From an uncultured Desulfuromusa sp. (GTDB lineage: Bacteria; Desulfobacterota; Desulfuromonadia; Desulfuromonadales; Geopsychrobacteraceae), in assembly GCF_963675815.1 (NCBI RefSeq), contig NZ_OY776574.1, positions 1,172,001 through 1,236,000 on the forward strand: a stretch of 64,000 nt of DNA, in the 5' to 3' direction. The notes under the pieces were generated by a model that saw only the letters and a list, made by a program, of their open reading frames with translations, made no database searches and was not told the origin of the DNA. Below are positions 40,000 to 49,100 of this stretch, one piece after another; within the stretch, counting starts at the first letter, position 1; the number at the start of each line of letters is the position of its first letter. Made by a program: the position numbers and the translations under genes.

Positions 40000-40620
40000 A
40001 TGATCAACTTCCTGGCCATAGGCATCATTCTTGGATTATCTGCAGGGCTTGCTCCGGGTCCGTTACTGGCACTGGTTATCTCAGAAACTCTGCACCACGA
40101 TATTCGCTCCGGCGTTAAAGTGGCTCTGTCACCCATTGTGACCGATCTGCCAATTATTCTGGTTTCGTTCTTTCTCGTTGCAAAACTATCTGACTTCAAT
40201 GCTGCGCTGGGGGCCATTTCCCTGGGAGGTGGGCTTTTTCTTCTGCTGATTGGCTGCCAGAGTTTAAAAATAAAGAATGTTCGTCTGGAAATAGCGGATA
40301 CAAAACCAAAATCACTGAGCAAAGGGATTTTGACCAACCTTTTAAGCCCACATCCCTATCTGTTCTGGATCACAGTCGGCACACCCACGATATTCTCTGC
40401 TATTGACATAACCCCTTTTACCGGAGGAGCTTTCATCGTTGGTTTTTACGTCTGTTTAATCGGTTCTAAAATAATGGTGGCAATATTGACTGGAAAGTCA
40501 AAAACCTTCCTGACAGGACGCAGTTATCGCGCTATCATACGATCTCTGGGTGTATTGATCATCATTCTGGCAGGAAAATTATTTTATGATGGCTTACAGA
40601 TGTTACAAATTCTATCGTAA
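40000..40620 (+). CDS. LysE-family amino-acid exporter
   Basis: A 206-residue membrane protein with the LysE/RhtB pattern: GIILGLSAGLAPGPLLALVISETLHHDIRSGVKVALSPIVTDLPII and SKGILTNLLSPHPYLFWITVGTP, six membrane segments. Exports amino acids or related small molecules. Its place by the import-conversion cluster may be meaningful but is not proof of a shared substrate. The thioesterase gene follows 19 bases later. Confidence 0.9.
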   Translation: MINFLAIGIILGLSAGLAPGPLLALVISETLHHDIRSGVKVALSPIVTDLPIILVSFFLVAKLSDFNAALGAISLGGGLFLLLIGCQSLKIKNVRLEIADTKPKSLSKGILTNLLSPHPYLFWITVGTPTIFSAIDITPFTGGAFIVGFYVCLIGSKIMVAILTGKSKTFLTGRSYRAIIRSLGVLIIILAGKLFYDGLQMLQILS

Positions 40621-40638
40621 AAATTTATAGGAAAGATC

Positions 40639-41142
40639 ATGAATCACAAAATCAAAAATTCTCAGCATATCTCCAAACAATGCCTGGTCTGCGGAACTGA
40701 GAACCAGTTCGGACTGAAAACACGATTTTTTGAAACTGAGGAGAATGAGGTTATCGCCCTGTTCACCCCGCGAGAAGAGCATCAAAGCTATCCCGGAATT
40801 GCTCACGGTGGCGTTTCAGCAGCTCTGCTTGATGAAGTCATCGGCAGGGCAATCATGGCACACTACGACCAGAACACTTTTGGTGTCACCATCGACCTGC
40901 AAGTCAAATATAAGAAACCCGTCCCGCTTGGCATAGAACTAAAAGTGATTGGACGCGTCACCAATGACAGAGGGCGGCTTTATGAAGGAACCGGTGAGCT
41001 CTACCTTCCTGATGGCACAGTCGCTGTTTTGGCACAAGGGAAATATATGAAAAGAAGTCTGGGGCAAATCACCAACAGTCATTTTATCGAGGAGGAGTGG
41101 TTTTCTCCTGATGGTGTCCTTCCGGATGAAATAGAGCTGTAA
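40639..41142 (+). CDS. PaaI-type hotdog thioesterase
   Basis: A 167-residue hotdog-fold protein: CLVCGTENQFGLKTRFFE, then YPGIAHGGVSAALLDEVIGRAIMAHY with the HGG...LDE thioesterase motif. It probably hydrolyses acyl-CoA or another thioester; substrate unknown. Likely cotranscribed with lysE-like gene. A terminator-like hairpin follows in the convergent gap. Confidence 0.85.
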   Translation: MNHKIKNSQHISKQCLVCGTENQFGLKTRFFETEENEVIALFTPREEHQSYPGIAHGGVSAALLDEVIGRAIMAHYDQNTFGVTIDLQVKYKKPVPLGIELKVIGRVTNDRGRLYEGTGELYLPDGTVAVLAQGKYMKRSLGQITNSHFIEEEWFSPDGVLPDEIEL

Positions 41143-41213
41143 GTTTCAAGAAGACTGCTGATTAAAGAAGAATAGTTGGTGCAAGGGGATACGCGGTACC
41201 CCCTTACACCGCG

Positions 41214-41241
41214 CCAAAAGAACCTTTTGGGAGGATTTTTT
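41214..41241 (+). terminator. Terminator-like hairpin in the convergent gap
   Basis: CCAAAAG (41214-41220), AAC, CTTTTGG (41224-41230), then gaggATTTTTTT. It lies between the plus-strand thioesterase gene and the minus-strand permease gene. An AAGGGG/CCCCTT dyad lies just before it. Confidence 0.5.
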
Positions 41242-41330
41242 TGGCTAAAGATACGATATTGTATTTCTTATATATTTGCAAGCAGGGATTATTGAGTGAG
41301 ACTGAGGTTAACCGTCATGAGTGGAAAATT

Positions 41331-42101
41331 CTATCTGAGTTTGCGGTTGTTTAAGCCTCTGACAAGCAGGAACGTCGTTAACGAAACAGCAATCATGACT
41401 GCTGCTACCGGAGCCGAATATGAAAGGCCGTAACTGTTAAAACGATCATAAATCATCACCGGAGCGACCATCGGATGGTAGGCAATAATGACCACGGCTC
41501 CGAATTCCCCCAACCCTCGGCTCCACATCATCAGCATGCCGTTAACAATGTCTTTCTGTGCATTGGGTAGAACAACCCGGAAAAAAGCAGAAAAACGTCC
41601 GGCACCTAAGGTCCTTGCAACATTTTCCAGTTTTGGGTCAACATTCTTGAAGCCCTCTTTGGCACCATTAATCAGAAACGGTGACGACAGAAACATCATG
41701 GCAATCATGATTCCAGCTTCGGTATCAATAAACTGAATCCCCATGCTTTTAAAAAAGCGCTGCATCCCCCCTTGGTTAAAAGCCATCAACAGAGCAATGC
41801 CGGCGGCTGTATGGGGAATCATAACCGGAATATCGATAATGCTTTCGATAATCGACTTGCCCTTGAAATCGTTCCTGGCAATGAGGTAAGCCAGAGGCAA
41901 CCCGGTCAGCAGGATCAGGCATGTCCCCAGAAAAGACACCCTCATTGTCAGCCAGACTGAGAGCATGATTTCCGAGTCAAGGAACGCACCCCTCAGCCCG
42001 TCCCAGCCAACCCCACTGAAAAGTCCAACCAGAGGGATCACAATAAACAGCAGAACAAGGACCGAGAGCAGGATAAAGGTCAGATTAAACAGATGCTTCA
42101 T
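41331..42101 (-). CDS. wtpB: Tungstate/molybdate ABC transporter permease (WtpB-like)
   Basis: A 256-residue permease with about six membrane segments and the EAA-loop region NVARTLGAGRFSAFFRVVLPNAQKDIVNGMLMMWSRGLGEFGAVVIIAYHPMVAPVMIYDRFNSYGL typical of WtpB/ModB for oxyanions. Last gene of the modE-wtpA-wtpC-wtpB run; it overlaps the ATPase gene by 17 bases. Confidence 0.85.
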   Translation of the reverse strand: MKHLFNLTFILLSVLVLLFIVIPLVGLFSGVGWDGLRGAFLDSEIMLSVWLTMRVSFLGTCLILLTGLPLAYLIARNDFKGKSIIESIIDIPVMIPHTAAGIALLMAFNQGGMQRFFKSMGIQFIDTEAGIMIAMMFLSSPFLINGAKEGFKNVDPKLENVARTLGAGRFSAFFRVVLPNAQKDIVNGMLMMWSRGLGEFGAVVIIAYHPMVAPVMIYDRFNSYGLSYSAPVAAVMIAVSLTTFLLVRGLNNRKLR

Positions 42102-43092
42102 CCGAACCCTCCGTCAACGGAAAAAAAGTCACGGCAGAACGGGGAAAACTCAAATGAACAGCTGTTCCGGCGCTGAAAAGAGTGGGATCATAGTTCTGTC
42201 TGGCAATATTGACAGTAACGGGAACACCTTCCGCTTCAATCAAGAGTTCATGATGGTTATATCCTTCATTCAATTCACGACAGATTCCACGCAGACTGTA
42301 ATCACAATCAGCAGCAGCGTCGGATAATTGAATCAATGCCGGATTGACGGTAAAGTAACGATCCTCTCCATCGGGATCGATAAGGTGGGTCCGCAGAATA
42401 TTTCTGAAACCCAGAAATTGAGCCACGGGAATATTGCCAGGATGGTGGAGAACCTCCCTGACCGGTCCCTGCTGAACCAGTTTTCCATCCATCATAATGC
42501 CAATATTATCTGCCAGATAGGCAGCTTCCCGGAAATTATGGGTGACATGGACAACAGTGATTTGAAACCGCTGCTTCAGCCCTTTCAGATTTTCCATGAT
42601 GATATTGCGGAAACTCGGATCAATAGCGCTGAGTGGTTCGTCGAGCAACAGGATATCAGGTCGCGAATAAATAGCTCTGGCCAATGCAACCCGTTGTTTT
42701 TCGCCACCGCTCAGATAGTGGATGCGGCGCTGAAGCAGGTGTCCCAACTCCAGAAAATCAATCAATTCATCCCATTCTGACTTGCTGGACTGGGCCTGAT
42801 AGCGATCGGAAAAACGAATGTTTTTGATGACAGACAAGTGCGGAAACAGGGCAAAATCCTGGTAAACAAAACCAACCTTGCGTTTCTCCGGCGGCACCTC
42901 TGTAATATCCTGCTGTCGATAAGAAACGGTTCCCGTATGTTTATGCAGCCCGGCAATCGTTTCCAGCAACAGGGTTTTCCCACTGCCGGTTCTTCCGAGA
43001 ATGACGAAATAGTCACGCTCCTTCACATCAAAGGAAACCTGCTTTAATGTGAAGGAGCCTTTTTGCAGACCGATATTACGCAGAGACAGCAT
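42085..43092 (-). CDS. wtpC: Tungstate/molybdate ABC transporter ATPase (WtpC-like)
   Basis: A 335-residue ATPase: Walker A GRTGSGKTLL, signature LSGGEKQRVALARA, Walker B ILLLDEPLSAID, H-loop VTHNFREA and a C-terminal TOBE-like region (residues 260-330). It forms a complex with WtpB and WtpA-like proteins. Stop/start contact with the upstream wtpA gene (one shared base). Confidence 0.87.
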   Translation of the reverse strand: MLSLRNIGLQKGSFTLKQVSFDVKERDYFVILGRTGSGKTLLLETIAGLHKHTGTVSYRQQDITEVPPEKRKVGFVYQDFALFPHLSVIKNIRFSDRYQAQSSKSEWDELIDFLELGHLLQRRIHYLSGGEKQRVALARAIYSRPDILLLDEPLSAIDPSFRNIIMENLKGLKQRFQITVVHVTHNFREAAYLADNIGIMMDGKLVQQGPVREVLHHPGNIPVAQFLGFRNILRTHLIDPDGEDRYFTVNPALIQLSDAAADCDYSLRGICRELNEGYNHHELLIEAEGVPVTVNIARQNYDPTLFSAGTAVHLSFPRSAVTFFPLTEGSDEASV

Positions 43093-44066
43093 CAGTACAG
43101 GATGGATGAGTCACCGGTTACAATGGCTGGAGCGATAACTCCCTGGCCATTCTTCTTCATAATGGCCTGCCCTTGTTCAGAGAGGACAAATTTGACAAAA
43201 AGAACGGCACCTTCCTTATTGGCCGGACAGATATTGTTCTCAGCCACAGTAATGCCATAGACCATGGGGCCACCTTTTTTCGTAATCCATTCACCCGGCT
43301 TTTTCCCGTTAATCTGGAACGTTGCTTTTTTGTACTGATCAGCAAATTTGGCGCTTTTCAGAGAAACCTCTTCCGGCAGGGTCAGATATTTTAAATTGTG
43401 TTGTTCTGCTACCGATTTATAAATATAGAGATAATCATACATTCCTGCTTCAATCAGTCCCAGAAGATCTGTTTCCTTCGGTCGAACAATAACCTTGGCC
43501 GAATTTTCTTCACCATTTTGAAACGAATCACCGTAACCAAACAACTGGTCAAACAGACCGGGCATTTTATAGTAATCTTCAGCCAGTTTGGTCACCAGCA
43601 TAGACCGGTAGCCGCAGGGGTCCATATTGGGATCGGAATGCCCAACCTTGACACCCTCTTTCAGAAAAATCTGCGGCCAGTTCTCTGCCGTAATCTGATC
43701 AGCATATTTTGCCTTGCCGGTAAAAGCGATTGCCATTTCATTGGTCGCAAACTGAGCGTTAAATTTAGCATTATCAGGAATCATCAGATTGTCGATCACC
43801 TTATAATCAGCGCTGGCCATGACATCAGCCGGTTTTTTGATGTCGGTAATTTTTCTCGCGGCAGCACGGCTGCCCGACGCCTCCCGCTGCACATTATACT
43901 GCGGGTATTGCTCCTCAAAGGCTTTTTCAATCTCAGCAAAGGGAACAGACAAGCTTCCGGCATGGAAAATAGTGATAATTTCTTTATTTTCCGCCCAGCT
44001 TGCCGTCGCTAAGAGCAAAAAGCAGATTAAACTCAAGATGATATGGCGATATAATTTGGCCTGCAT
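43092..44066 (-). CDS. wtpA: Tungstate/molybdate-binding protein (WtpA-like)
   Basis: A 324-residue periplasmic protein with a Sec signal ending near SWA/E. The oxyanion site region is clear: ITIFHAGSLSVPFAEIEKAF, then REASGSRAAARKITDIKKPADVMASADYKVIDNLM, and SDPNMDPCGYRS. These match WtpA/ModA of the tungstate class. Together with the ModE-type regulator just upstream it supplies W/Mo to molybdopterin enzymes such as formate dehydrogenases and aldehyde oxidoreductases. Confidence 0.9.
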   Translation of the reverse strand: MQAKLYRHIILSLICFLLLATASWAENKEIITIFHAGSLSVPFAEIEKAFEEQYPQYNVQREASGSRAAARKITDIKKPADVMASADYKVIDNLMIPDNAKFNAQFATNEMAIAFTGKAKYADQITAENWPQIFLKEGVKVGHSDPNMDPCGYRSMLVTKLAEDYYKMPGLFDQLFGYGDSFQNGEENSAKVIVRPKETDLLGLIEAGMYDYLYIYKSVAEQHNLKYLTLPEEVSLKSAKFADQYKKATFQINGKKPGEWITKKGGPMVYGITVAENNICPANKEGAVLFVKFVLSEQGQAIMKKNGQGVIAPAIVTGDSSILY

Positions 44067-44096
44067 TGCGTAACCTCCTGATGAATGAGTATTGAA

Positions 44097-44918
44097 CTAA
44101 TCAACACCAATGATGACACTGGTTGATTTAATGACAGCATAAACTTCCCGGCCTTCGAAAAGACCCAACTTGTCAATACTGCCCTCGGTAATGGTTGCTG
44201 CGATAGTTTCACCGGAACCGATATCCAAAACAACCTCACCGACGACGGCGCTTTGGCTCAGATTGATAATACGACCACTGATCTGGTTTCTGGCACTGAG
44301 TTTCAGGGACTGTTCCTTGTCAGCGATCATCACCGAGGAAGCTTTGACCAGGGCATAAGCGGAGGAACCGACCTCCAGATGCAACGAGTCAACACTATCA
44401 TTGGTAATCACCGAACTGATGTGATGACCCGATTTTAATTCTAAAACAACCAGGGCGACAGAATCATCACGGGTAATTTGACAGACGGTTCCGGAAATAA
44501 CATTTCGGGCACTGATACGCATACTCATCCTCTGTAGTAAGGGTAAATACCGGTCCAGATTTTCAAGAGATTTTTCCAGTCTGGATAAACTCTTAAGATG
44601 CTCTTTTTCAATGGTTCGATACAGATTGACGACTTTTTTCCCTTCAGCGGTCAGTTGCGTACCACCTCCGCCGGCTCCTCCTGTCGCAGCGACAGCCAGC
44701 GGTTTCTCGGCCAGATTGTTCATGACATTAAGAGCATCCCAAGCTGTTTTATAGCTCATTCCTGCAGCTCCGGCAGCCGTTGAGAGAGAACCGTGAAGAT
44801 CGATCTTTTCAAGCAGGGTAATGCGGTTGCCACCGAGAAAATTCTGAGAGTGTCTCTGCATCCAGAGGGGAGCAGCTACGGCAAGATCTGCCTTATCGAT
44901 AGGGCTGATGTCTGACAT
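44097..44918 (-). CDS. modE: ModE-family Mo/W-responsive regulator with two Mop domains
   Basis: A 273-residue protein starting MSDISPIDKADLAV. A LysR-like winged helix (FLGGNRITLLEKIDLHGSLSTAAGAAGMSYKTAWDALNVMNNLAEKPLAVAATGGAGGGGTQLTAEG) is followed by two Mop repeats (SARNVISGTVCQITRDDSVALVVLELKSGHHI and SARNQISGRIINLSQSAVVGEVVLDIGSGETI). This is full-length ModE. An earlier ATG in the same frame (44,975) lies in the ModE box and is unlikely. It is the first gene of the operon. Confidence 0.93.
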   Translation of the reverse strand: MSDISPIDKADLAVAAPLWMQRHSQNFLGGNRITLLEKIDLHGSLSTAAGAAGMSYKTAWDALNVMNNLAEKPLAVAATGGAGGGGTQLTAEGKKVVNLYRTIEKEHLKSLSRLEKSLENLDRYLPLLQRMSMRISARNVISGTVCQITRDDSVALVVLELKSGHHISSVITNDSVDSLHLEVGSSAYALVKASSVMIADKEQSLKLSARNQISGRIINLSQSAVVGEVVLDIGSGETIAATITEGSIDKLGLFEGREVYAVIKSTSVIIGVD

Positions 44919-44938
44919 AAAAAAACGACCTGGCTTCC

Positions 44939-44958
44939 TTATATAGTCAACTATATAA
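44939..44958 (-). promoter_or_regulatory. ModE box in front of modE
   Basis: TTATATAG-TCAA-CTATATAA is a perfect 8-bp inverted repeat, matching the TATAT...ATATA form of ModE operators. It lies 21 bases before the modE start, overlapping the likely core promoter, so it should give metal-dependent autorepression of modE-wtpACB. Confidence 0.75.
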
Positions 44959-45080
44959 CGCATGGTTAAAAACAAGCCGATCCTTCTTGAACCAGCCTGT
45001 TTTATCGCACATACCTTACCTGAAACCTGAAAACAAATGAAATAGTAATTTTGTAGATTCAGAAAAAGTGCGGCATCATG

Positions 45081-45356
45081 TCATGGCAACACTTTATTCC
45101 AGCGATCAATCGTTTTGTACTCAAAAAGTCCAGCCTGGGTATAGGGATCGCCAGCAGCAAAGGCTTCAGCCTCAACTTTATCTGCGACATCAATGATAAC
45201 AACCGAACCACACATCTTCTCATCATCATCCAACAACCCACCTGCAGCAAAAAGTTTGTCTCCAAAACTTTTTAAATATTCCACATGGGCAGTGCGGTTT
45301 TCCATACGAACGGGCAAATGATCTTTCTTATCGATACAGCGAACAACAAAAAGCAT
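45081..45356 (-). CDS. YciI-like protein
   Basis: A 91-residue protein MLFVVRCIDKKDHLPVRMENRTAHVEYLKSFGDKLFAAGGLLDDDEKMCGSVVIIDVADKVEAEAFAAGDPYTQAGLFEYKTI. It matches the small YciI/YCII family (ferredoxin-like fold, conserved His and Asp near GDPY). Role is undefined. Own transcription unit between modE and the response regulator. Confidence 0.87.
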   Translation of the reverse strand: MLFVVRCIDKKDHLPVRMENRTAHVEYLKSFGDKLFAAGGLLDDDEKMCGSVVIIDVADKVEAEAFAAGDPYTQAGLFEYKTIDRWNKVLP

Positions 45357-45408
45357 GATGTAGATCTCCTAGGTTGAGGTTTGAATTAAACATATCCTTT
45401 TGAAATTG

Positions 45409-46755
45409 CTAAGACTTTAGTTCATACTGCTTCATTTTTTCCCACAAATTTTTGCGACTGATCCCAAGAATTTCCGCTGCTTCCGTTCGGTTGCTATTGG
45501 TTCTCTTCAACGCATCTCTGATGCATTTTTTTTCAGCAGCAGCAACCGCAGCAGCAAGGTTGCTTTCCCCTGTTTCCGTCAAGTCCTCTTGAATTCCACG
45601 AATTTCAACAGGCAGATCCCAGAGTTGAATTTTAGGCGCCGGTGCCAGCACCGTTAATCTTTCCAGAATATTCTTTAACTCGCGAACGTTCCCAGGGAAG
45701 GGATAGGTATTTAAAGCTTCGGTCGCTTCAGAAGAAAGTGTAAACATCAATCCTCGTTCCCGACCGAATTGTTGCAGGAAATAATGGCTCAATTCAGAAA
45801 TATCCCCTTGCCTCTCCCTTAACGGCGGAACGGAAACAGGGATAACCTGAAGGCGATAATAAAGATCTTCCCGAAAGTTTCCACTTTTGACTTCTTCGGC
45901 CAGATTTCTCGCCGTGGCGCAAAGAACCCGAACATTAATTGGTCTCGGTGCTTTTCCTCCAACCCGTTCGATTTCCTTCTCTTGCAATACCCGCAATAAT
46001 TTAACCTGGAGGTTGAGAGGCATTTCGCCAATTTCATCCAGCAGAATCGTCCCTTGATCAGCCAGTTCAAACTTGCCTATGGATGTTTGTTCCGCCCCGG
46101 TAAAAGCCCCTTTTTCATGACCAAATAGCTCTGATTCCAGAAGTTCTGTCGGGATCGCAGCACAATTGACCCGAACATAGGGTTTATCAGCGCGGCGACT
46201 TTCATAATGAATGGCAGCAGCAACCAGCTCTTTTCCGGTACCACTCTCTCCTTGAATCAAAACGGTTGAATCTGTTTGGGTTATTTGGCTGACCAGGCTG
46301 AGTAACTGCTGCATCGGCGCACTGGAGCCGAGCAACGGTTGCCGCTGCCCACAACAATTTTCCAGGGAAACACAACGAATCTTGATCGCTTGAATATTCA
46401 ACAAACGTTGCACTCGAAAAGTGAGATCATCCAGATCAAATGGCTTCAGGATATAGTCTGCCGCGCCATGCTTCAGACACTTGACGGCACTTTCCGTATT
46501 GCCATGAGCCGTCATCAGGATAACTTCTGTCCGCGGTGTTAATTGCTTCACCTCTAAAAGCAGCCGTTCACCATCCAGACCCGGCATGCGGATATCTGAA
46601 ATCATCAGGTCATAATGACCTTTCCCGGCTAACTCTAAAGCTTCGGTCCCATTTGTGGCTGCATCCACTTGCCAGCCTTGATCTCGCAGGTGGTCAAGAA
46701 CGGTAATACGCATGATATCTTCATCTTCAGCAACCAGAATTCGTATACTCATCAA
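45409..46755 (-). CDS. Sigma-54-dependent response regulator (NtrC family)
   Basis: A 448-residue regulator: receiver domain with the phospho-Asp in DLMISDIRMPG, AAA+ domain with Walker A GESGTGKE, the sigma-54 contact loop GAFTGA, Walker B ILLDEIGEM, and a C-terminal Fis-type helix (RTEAAEILGISRKNLWEKMKQYELK). It overlaps the heme-sensing kinase by four bases. It probably activates the -24/-12 promoter at 48,453 in front of the cytochrome genes. Confidence 0.93.
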   Translation of the reverse strand: MMSIRILVAEDEDIMRITVLDHLRDQGWQVDAATNGTEALELAGKGHYDLMISDIRMPGLDGERLLLEVKQLTPRTEVILMTAHGNTESAVKCLKHGAADYILKPFDLDDLTFRVQRLLNIQAIKIRCVSLENCCGQRQPLLGSSAPMQQLLSLVSQITQTDSTVLIQGESGTGKELVAAAIHYESRRADKPYVRVNCAAIPTELLESELFGHEKGAFTGAEQTSIGKFELADQGTILLDEIGEMPLNLQVKLLRVLQEKEIERVGGKAPRPINVRVLCATARNLAEEVKSGNFREDLYYRLQVIPVSVPPLRERQGDISELSHYFLQQFGRERGLMFTLSSEATEALNTYPFPGNVRELKNILERLTVLAPAPKIQLWDLPVEIRGIQEDLTETGESNLAAAVAAAEKKCIRDALKRTNSNRTEAAEILGISRKNLWEKMKQYELKS

Positions 46756-48302
46756 TCCTCCCCAGACGTAGAATTCTGGGATAAAGGAACCTGCAGAGTA
46801 AAACAGGCACCACCCTCAGGGCCATTTTTTGCTGTGATGGTTCCACTCAAACGGTGGATCAAAGAAGCAGAGACAGAGAGGCCAAGACCTGTTCCTTCTC
46901 CGACCTCTTTGGTGGTAAAAAAAGGCTCAAAAATATGATCCAGATGCTCTGGATTTATTCCCGGTCCCGTATCAGAAAGCTCAATGAAAATATCCCCGGC
47001 ATCCAGCCAACTGCTCACTGTGATCTTCCCTTCATGTTGACCCATCGCCTGAACCGCATTACCGGCCAGATTCATCATCACTTGGCGTAGCGATTCAATT
47101 CCGGTCATCACCGGTTGATTGATTCCAAGATCCATCTTTTTCTGAATATTTTTGTGCCCGACACAGGACAACTCCAGACAATCCCGAATGACCTGATCAA
47201 CATCGCCTTTTCTGATTTCCAAAGGCTCTTTTCTGCCGATATTCAGTAACTGCTGAACCGTCCCTTTGATTTTTTCCACTCCCTGACCGAGCATCTTTAT
47301 ATAACGATTTTGCAGTTCCGGTTGATCCATATGCCGTTGCATAATCTGAATACAGTTCTGCATTCCCCCGAGTGGATTATTAATTTCGTGGGAGATTCCC
47401 GCAACCAGACGACCCAGTGCCGCTTGTTTTTCATTTTGAAAAAGCTGTTCACGGCTTGCATCAAGCTCTTTTTGCGACGTTTCCAGACGACTGCAAAGCT
47501 TGTGGAAGTGTTGGCTTAAAACCCCGATTTCATCATTGGGTTCAGCAACAGCGGGAAAGGATTGTTGAGGATAACGGTCCATCACCCCGGCAAGCGCCAT
47601 CAACCGTCTGGCCACCAGAGAATTGAACAACAGGTAGATGCTCAGAGAAACGGTCAGTATTGTGGCCAGGGCAATCCATAGCAGCATGCGATTATTCGCC
47701 CTGATTTCAGCATAAGCCCAATTCATTGGGACAGTAACATTCATCCCTCCGCGGATATCTCCAATCATATAGTTTTGCCGGTTATGACAAACCAGACATT
47801 GGCTATCAACCTTCAGCGGGGCCATATAACGGAGGCGATAGTTCCCCTCAACCTGTTCAATCTCGACTGTCTCATTGATACCTTCGGAAAATTTAAGCAG
47901 GCTGCGGCGCTCAAAATCATCTGGAGCGTTTTCCGGATTCATTGGCTGCAGACTGGTCACATTAAACTGTCCCATCCCCTCTTTTGCCGCATAAAGAGAG
48001 AGCTCCCGGGTCACCATCGCCGGGTTACGTTTCACCAACCAGTGACCCTGATCATCCTTAATTTCGCCATCTTCAAGGAACGGATTGCTTTCCACCCCTG
48101 ATGTTTTGACGAAAAAGAGTCCGTTGTGATCGGAGACCCATTGCCGCGTCAGACGGATCTGGTTGAAAAGCATTTTTGCCTGTCTCGTCGCCTGTTGGAC
48201 CACCAGATTTTCCTGGAAGCTGGAGGTGCGATAAAAAGTGATTCCATAGGAAATACCAATAACCAGACTGATCAAAAGAATAAATTTGGTTTTTAGCTGC
48301 AT
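46752..48302 (-). CDS. Heme-sensing histidine kinase (DUF3365 sensor)
   Basis: A 516-residue kinase starting MQLKTKFILLISLVIG. Membrane helices at about 5-24 and 201-222 bound a periplasmic DUF3365/Tll0287-like domain that carries a c-type heme motif CLVCH (Cys 169, 172, His 173). Then HAMP, HisKA (LVAGISHEINNPLGG, His as phosphoacceptor) and HATPase (NLAGNAVQAM, DTGPGINPEHL, GEGTGLGLSV). A heme on the outside suggests it senses redox state or a ligand such as NO or hydroxylamine. Longer upstream starts lack a membrane-compatible N-terminus. Confidence 0.9.
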   Translation of the reverse strand: MQLKTKFILLISLVIGISYGITFYRTSSFQENLVVQQATRQAKMLFNQIRLTRQWVSDHNGLFFVKTSGVESNPFLEDGEIKDDQGHWLVKRNPAMVTRELSLYAAKEGMGQFNVTSLQPMNPENAPDDFERRSLLKFSEGINETVEIEQVEGNYRLRYMAPLKVDSQCLVCHNRQNYMIGDIRGGMNVTVPMNWAYAEIRANNRMLLWIALATILTVSLSIYLLFNSLVARRLMALAGVMDRYPQQSFPAVAEPNDEIGVLSQHFHKLCSRLETSQKELDASREQLFQNEKQAALGRLVAGISHEINNPLGGMQNCIQIMQRHMDQPELQNRYIKMLGQGVEKIKGTVQQLLNIGRKEPLEIRKGDVDQVIRDCLELSCVGHKNIQKKMDLGINQPVMTGIESLRQVMMNLAGNAVQAMGQHEGKITVSSWLDAGDIFIELSDTGPGINPEHLDHIFEPFFTTKEVGEGTGLGLSVSASLIHRLSGTITAKNGPEGGACFTLQVPLSQNSTSGED

Positions 48303-48350
48303 ATTGATGAAATCCTTTTGATCATGAAGGGATGGAAGCACGCCCCTAAT

Positions 48351-48366
48351 GCTACCGAACGGTAAC
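48351..48366 (+). promoter_or_regulatory. Candidate upstream activator site 1
   Basis: GCTACCGAACGGTAAC: near-perfect dyad (TACCG-AA-CGGTA) sharing 12 of 16 bases in the same frame with the second site at 48,385. It lies about 90 bases before the -24 element, a usual distance for NtrC-type enhancers. Confidence 0.6.
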
Positions 48367-48384
48367 ACAATGAACAGGTGTAAA

Positions 48385-48400
48385 GCTACCATCTCGTAAC
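48385..48400 (+). promoter_or_regulatory. Candidate upstream activator site 2
   Basis: GCTACCATCTCGTAAC repeats the outer halves of site 1 (GCTACC-N4-xGTAAC) 34 bases downstream. The pair is in the intergenic region between the kinase and the cytochrome genes. Confidence 0.55.
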
Positions 48401-48452
48401 AAAACCCATATTCAGATTTATCTATATTGCTGAAATATAAAGAATTTATTAC

Positions 48453-48466
48453 GGCATATCCGTTGC
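48453..48466 (+). promoter_or_regulatory. Sigma-54 (-24/-12) promoter of the cytochrome genes
   Basis: ACGGCATATCCGTTGCAAAT contains GG-N10-GC (GG 48453-48454, GC 48465-48466) with the TTGCAA context of the -12 element. Transcription would start near 48,478, followed by the ribosome site AAGGAGGTG at about 48,498-48,506. The adjacent NtrC-type regulator fits. Confidence 0.72.
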
Positions 48467-48511
48467 AAATGACAAAGGGAAAGACTGCCACTCAAGTAAG
48501 GAGGTGATTGA

Positions 48512-49078
48512 ATGTCGAGTAAGGGAACCCCAAAGATATCCACGGCAAAAAAAATGTGGATGCTTGGAGCGGTTTTTGGTGTTGCCGGTGCGCTGGTTTT
48601 AGTTTTGGCTTCCGGTTTTATGGTCGAATCAACCAACACAGATGAATTCTGTTCCAAATGCCATGTCATGGAGCCATTCAGAACATCATGGCAAGCATCG
48701 GTTCACGGTGGCAAAAACCCTCAAGGATTTACGGCACAATGTGTTGACTGCCATCTGCCACATGACGGTTTTGTGAATTATCTGGTCACCAAAGCCATAA
48801 CCGGAGCCAGTGATATTTATCACAATTTTTTCATTGATGGAAAAAGTTTTGATTGGGCTGCGAATGCCGAAGAAAATCGGCTCAAATTCACTTTTGACAG
48901 CGCCTGTCACCGTTGTCATCACAATTTAACCCCACCGGGGATATCAAGCGGCGGTTTGATCGCTCATCGATCCTATTTAAGGGGTGAGGCAAACAAGATG
49001 TGTGCTGAATGTCATATGCATGTCGGTCATAAGGACATGCTGCAGACAGTCGAAAAATTCTACGCATCAGAAAAATAA
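48512..49078 (+). CDS. NapC/NirT-family tetraheme cytochrome c (quinol dehydrogenase)
   Basis: A 188-residue protein with one N-terminal membrane anchor (residues 17-37) and four CxxCH hemes (CSKCH, CVDCH, CHRCH, CAECH), matching NapC/NirT/NrfH-like proteins. It takes electrons from menaquinol and passes them to a periplasmic partner. Its partner is the octaheme protein 22 bases downstream. Strong GGAGGTG start signal. Confidence 0.93.
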   Translation: MSSKGTPKISTAKKMWMLGAVFGVAGALVLVLASGFMVESTNTDEFCSKCHVMEPFRTSWQASVHGGKNPQGFTAQCVDCHLPHDGFVNYLVTKAITGASDIYHNFFIDGKSFDWAANAEENRLKFTFDSACHRCHHNLTPPGISSGGLIAHRSYLRGEANKMCAECHMHVGHKDMLQTVEKFYASEK

Positions 49079-49100
49079 CTAGACGAAAAGGAGGTCTAAA

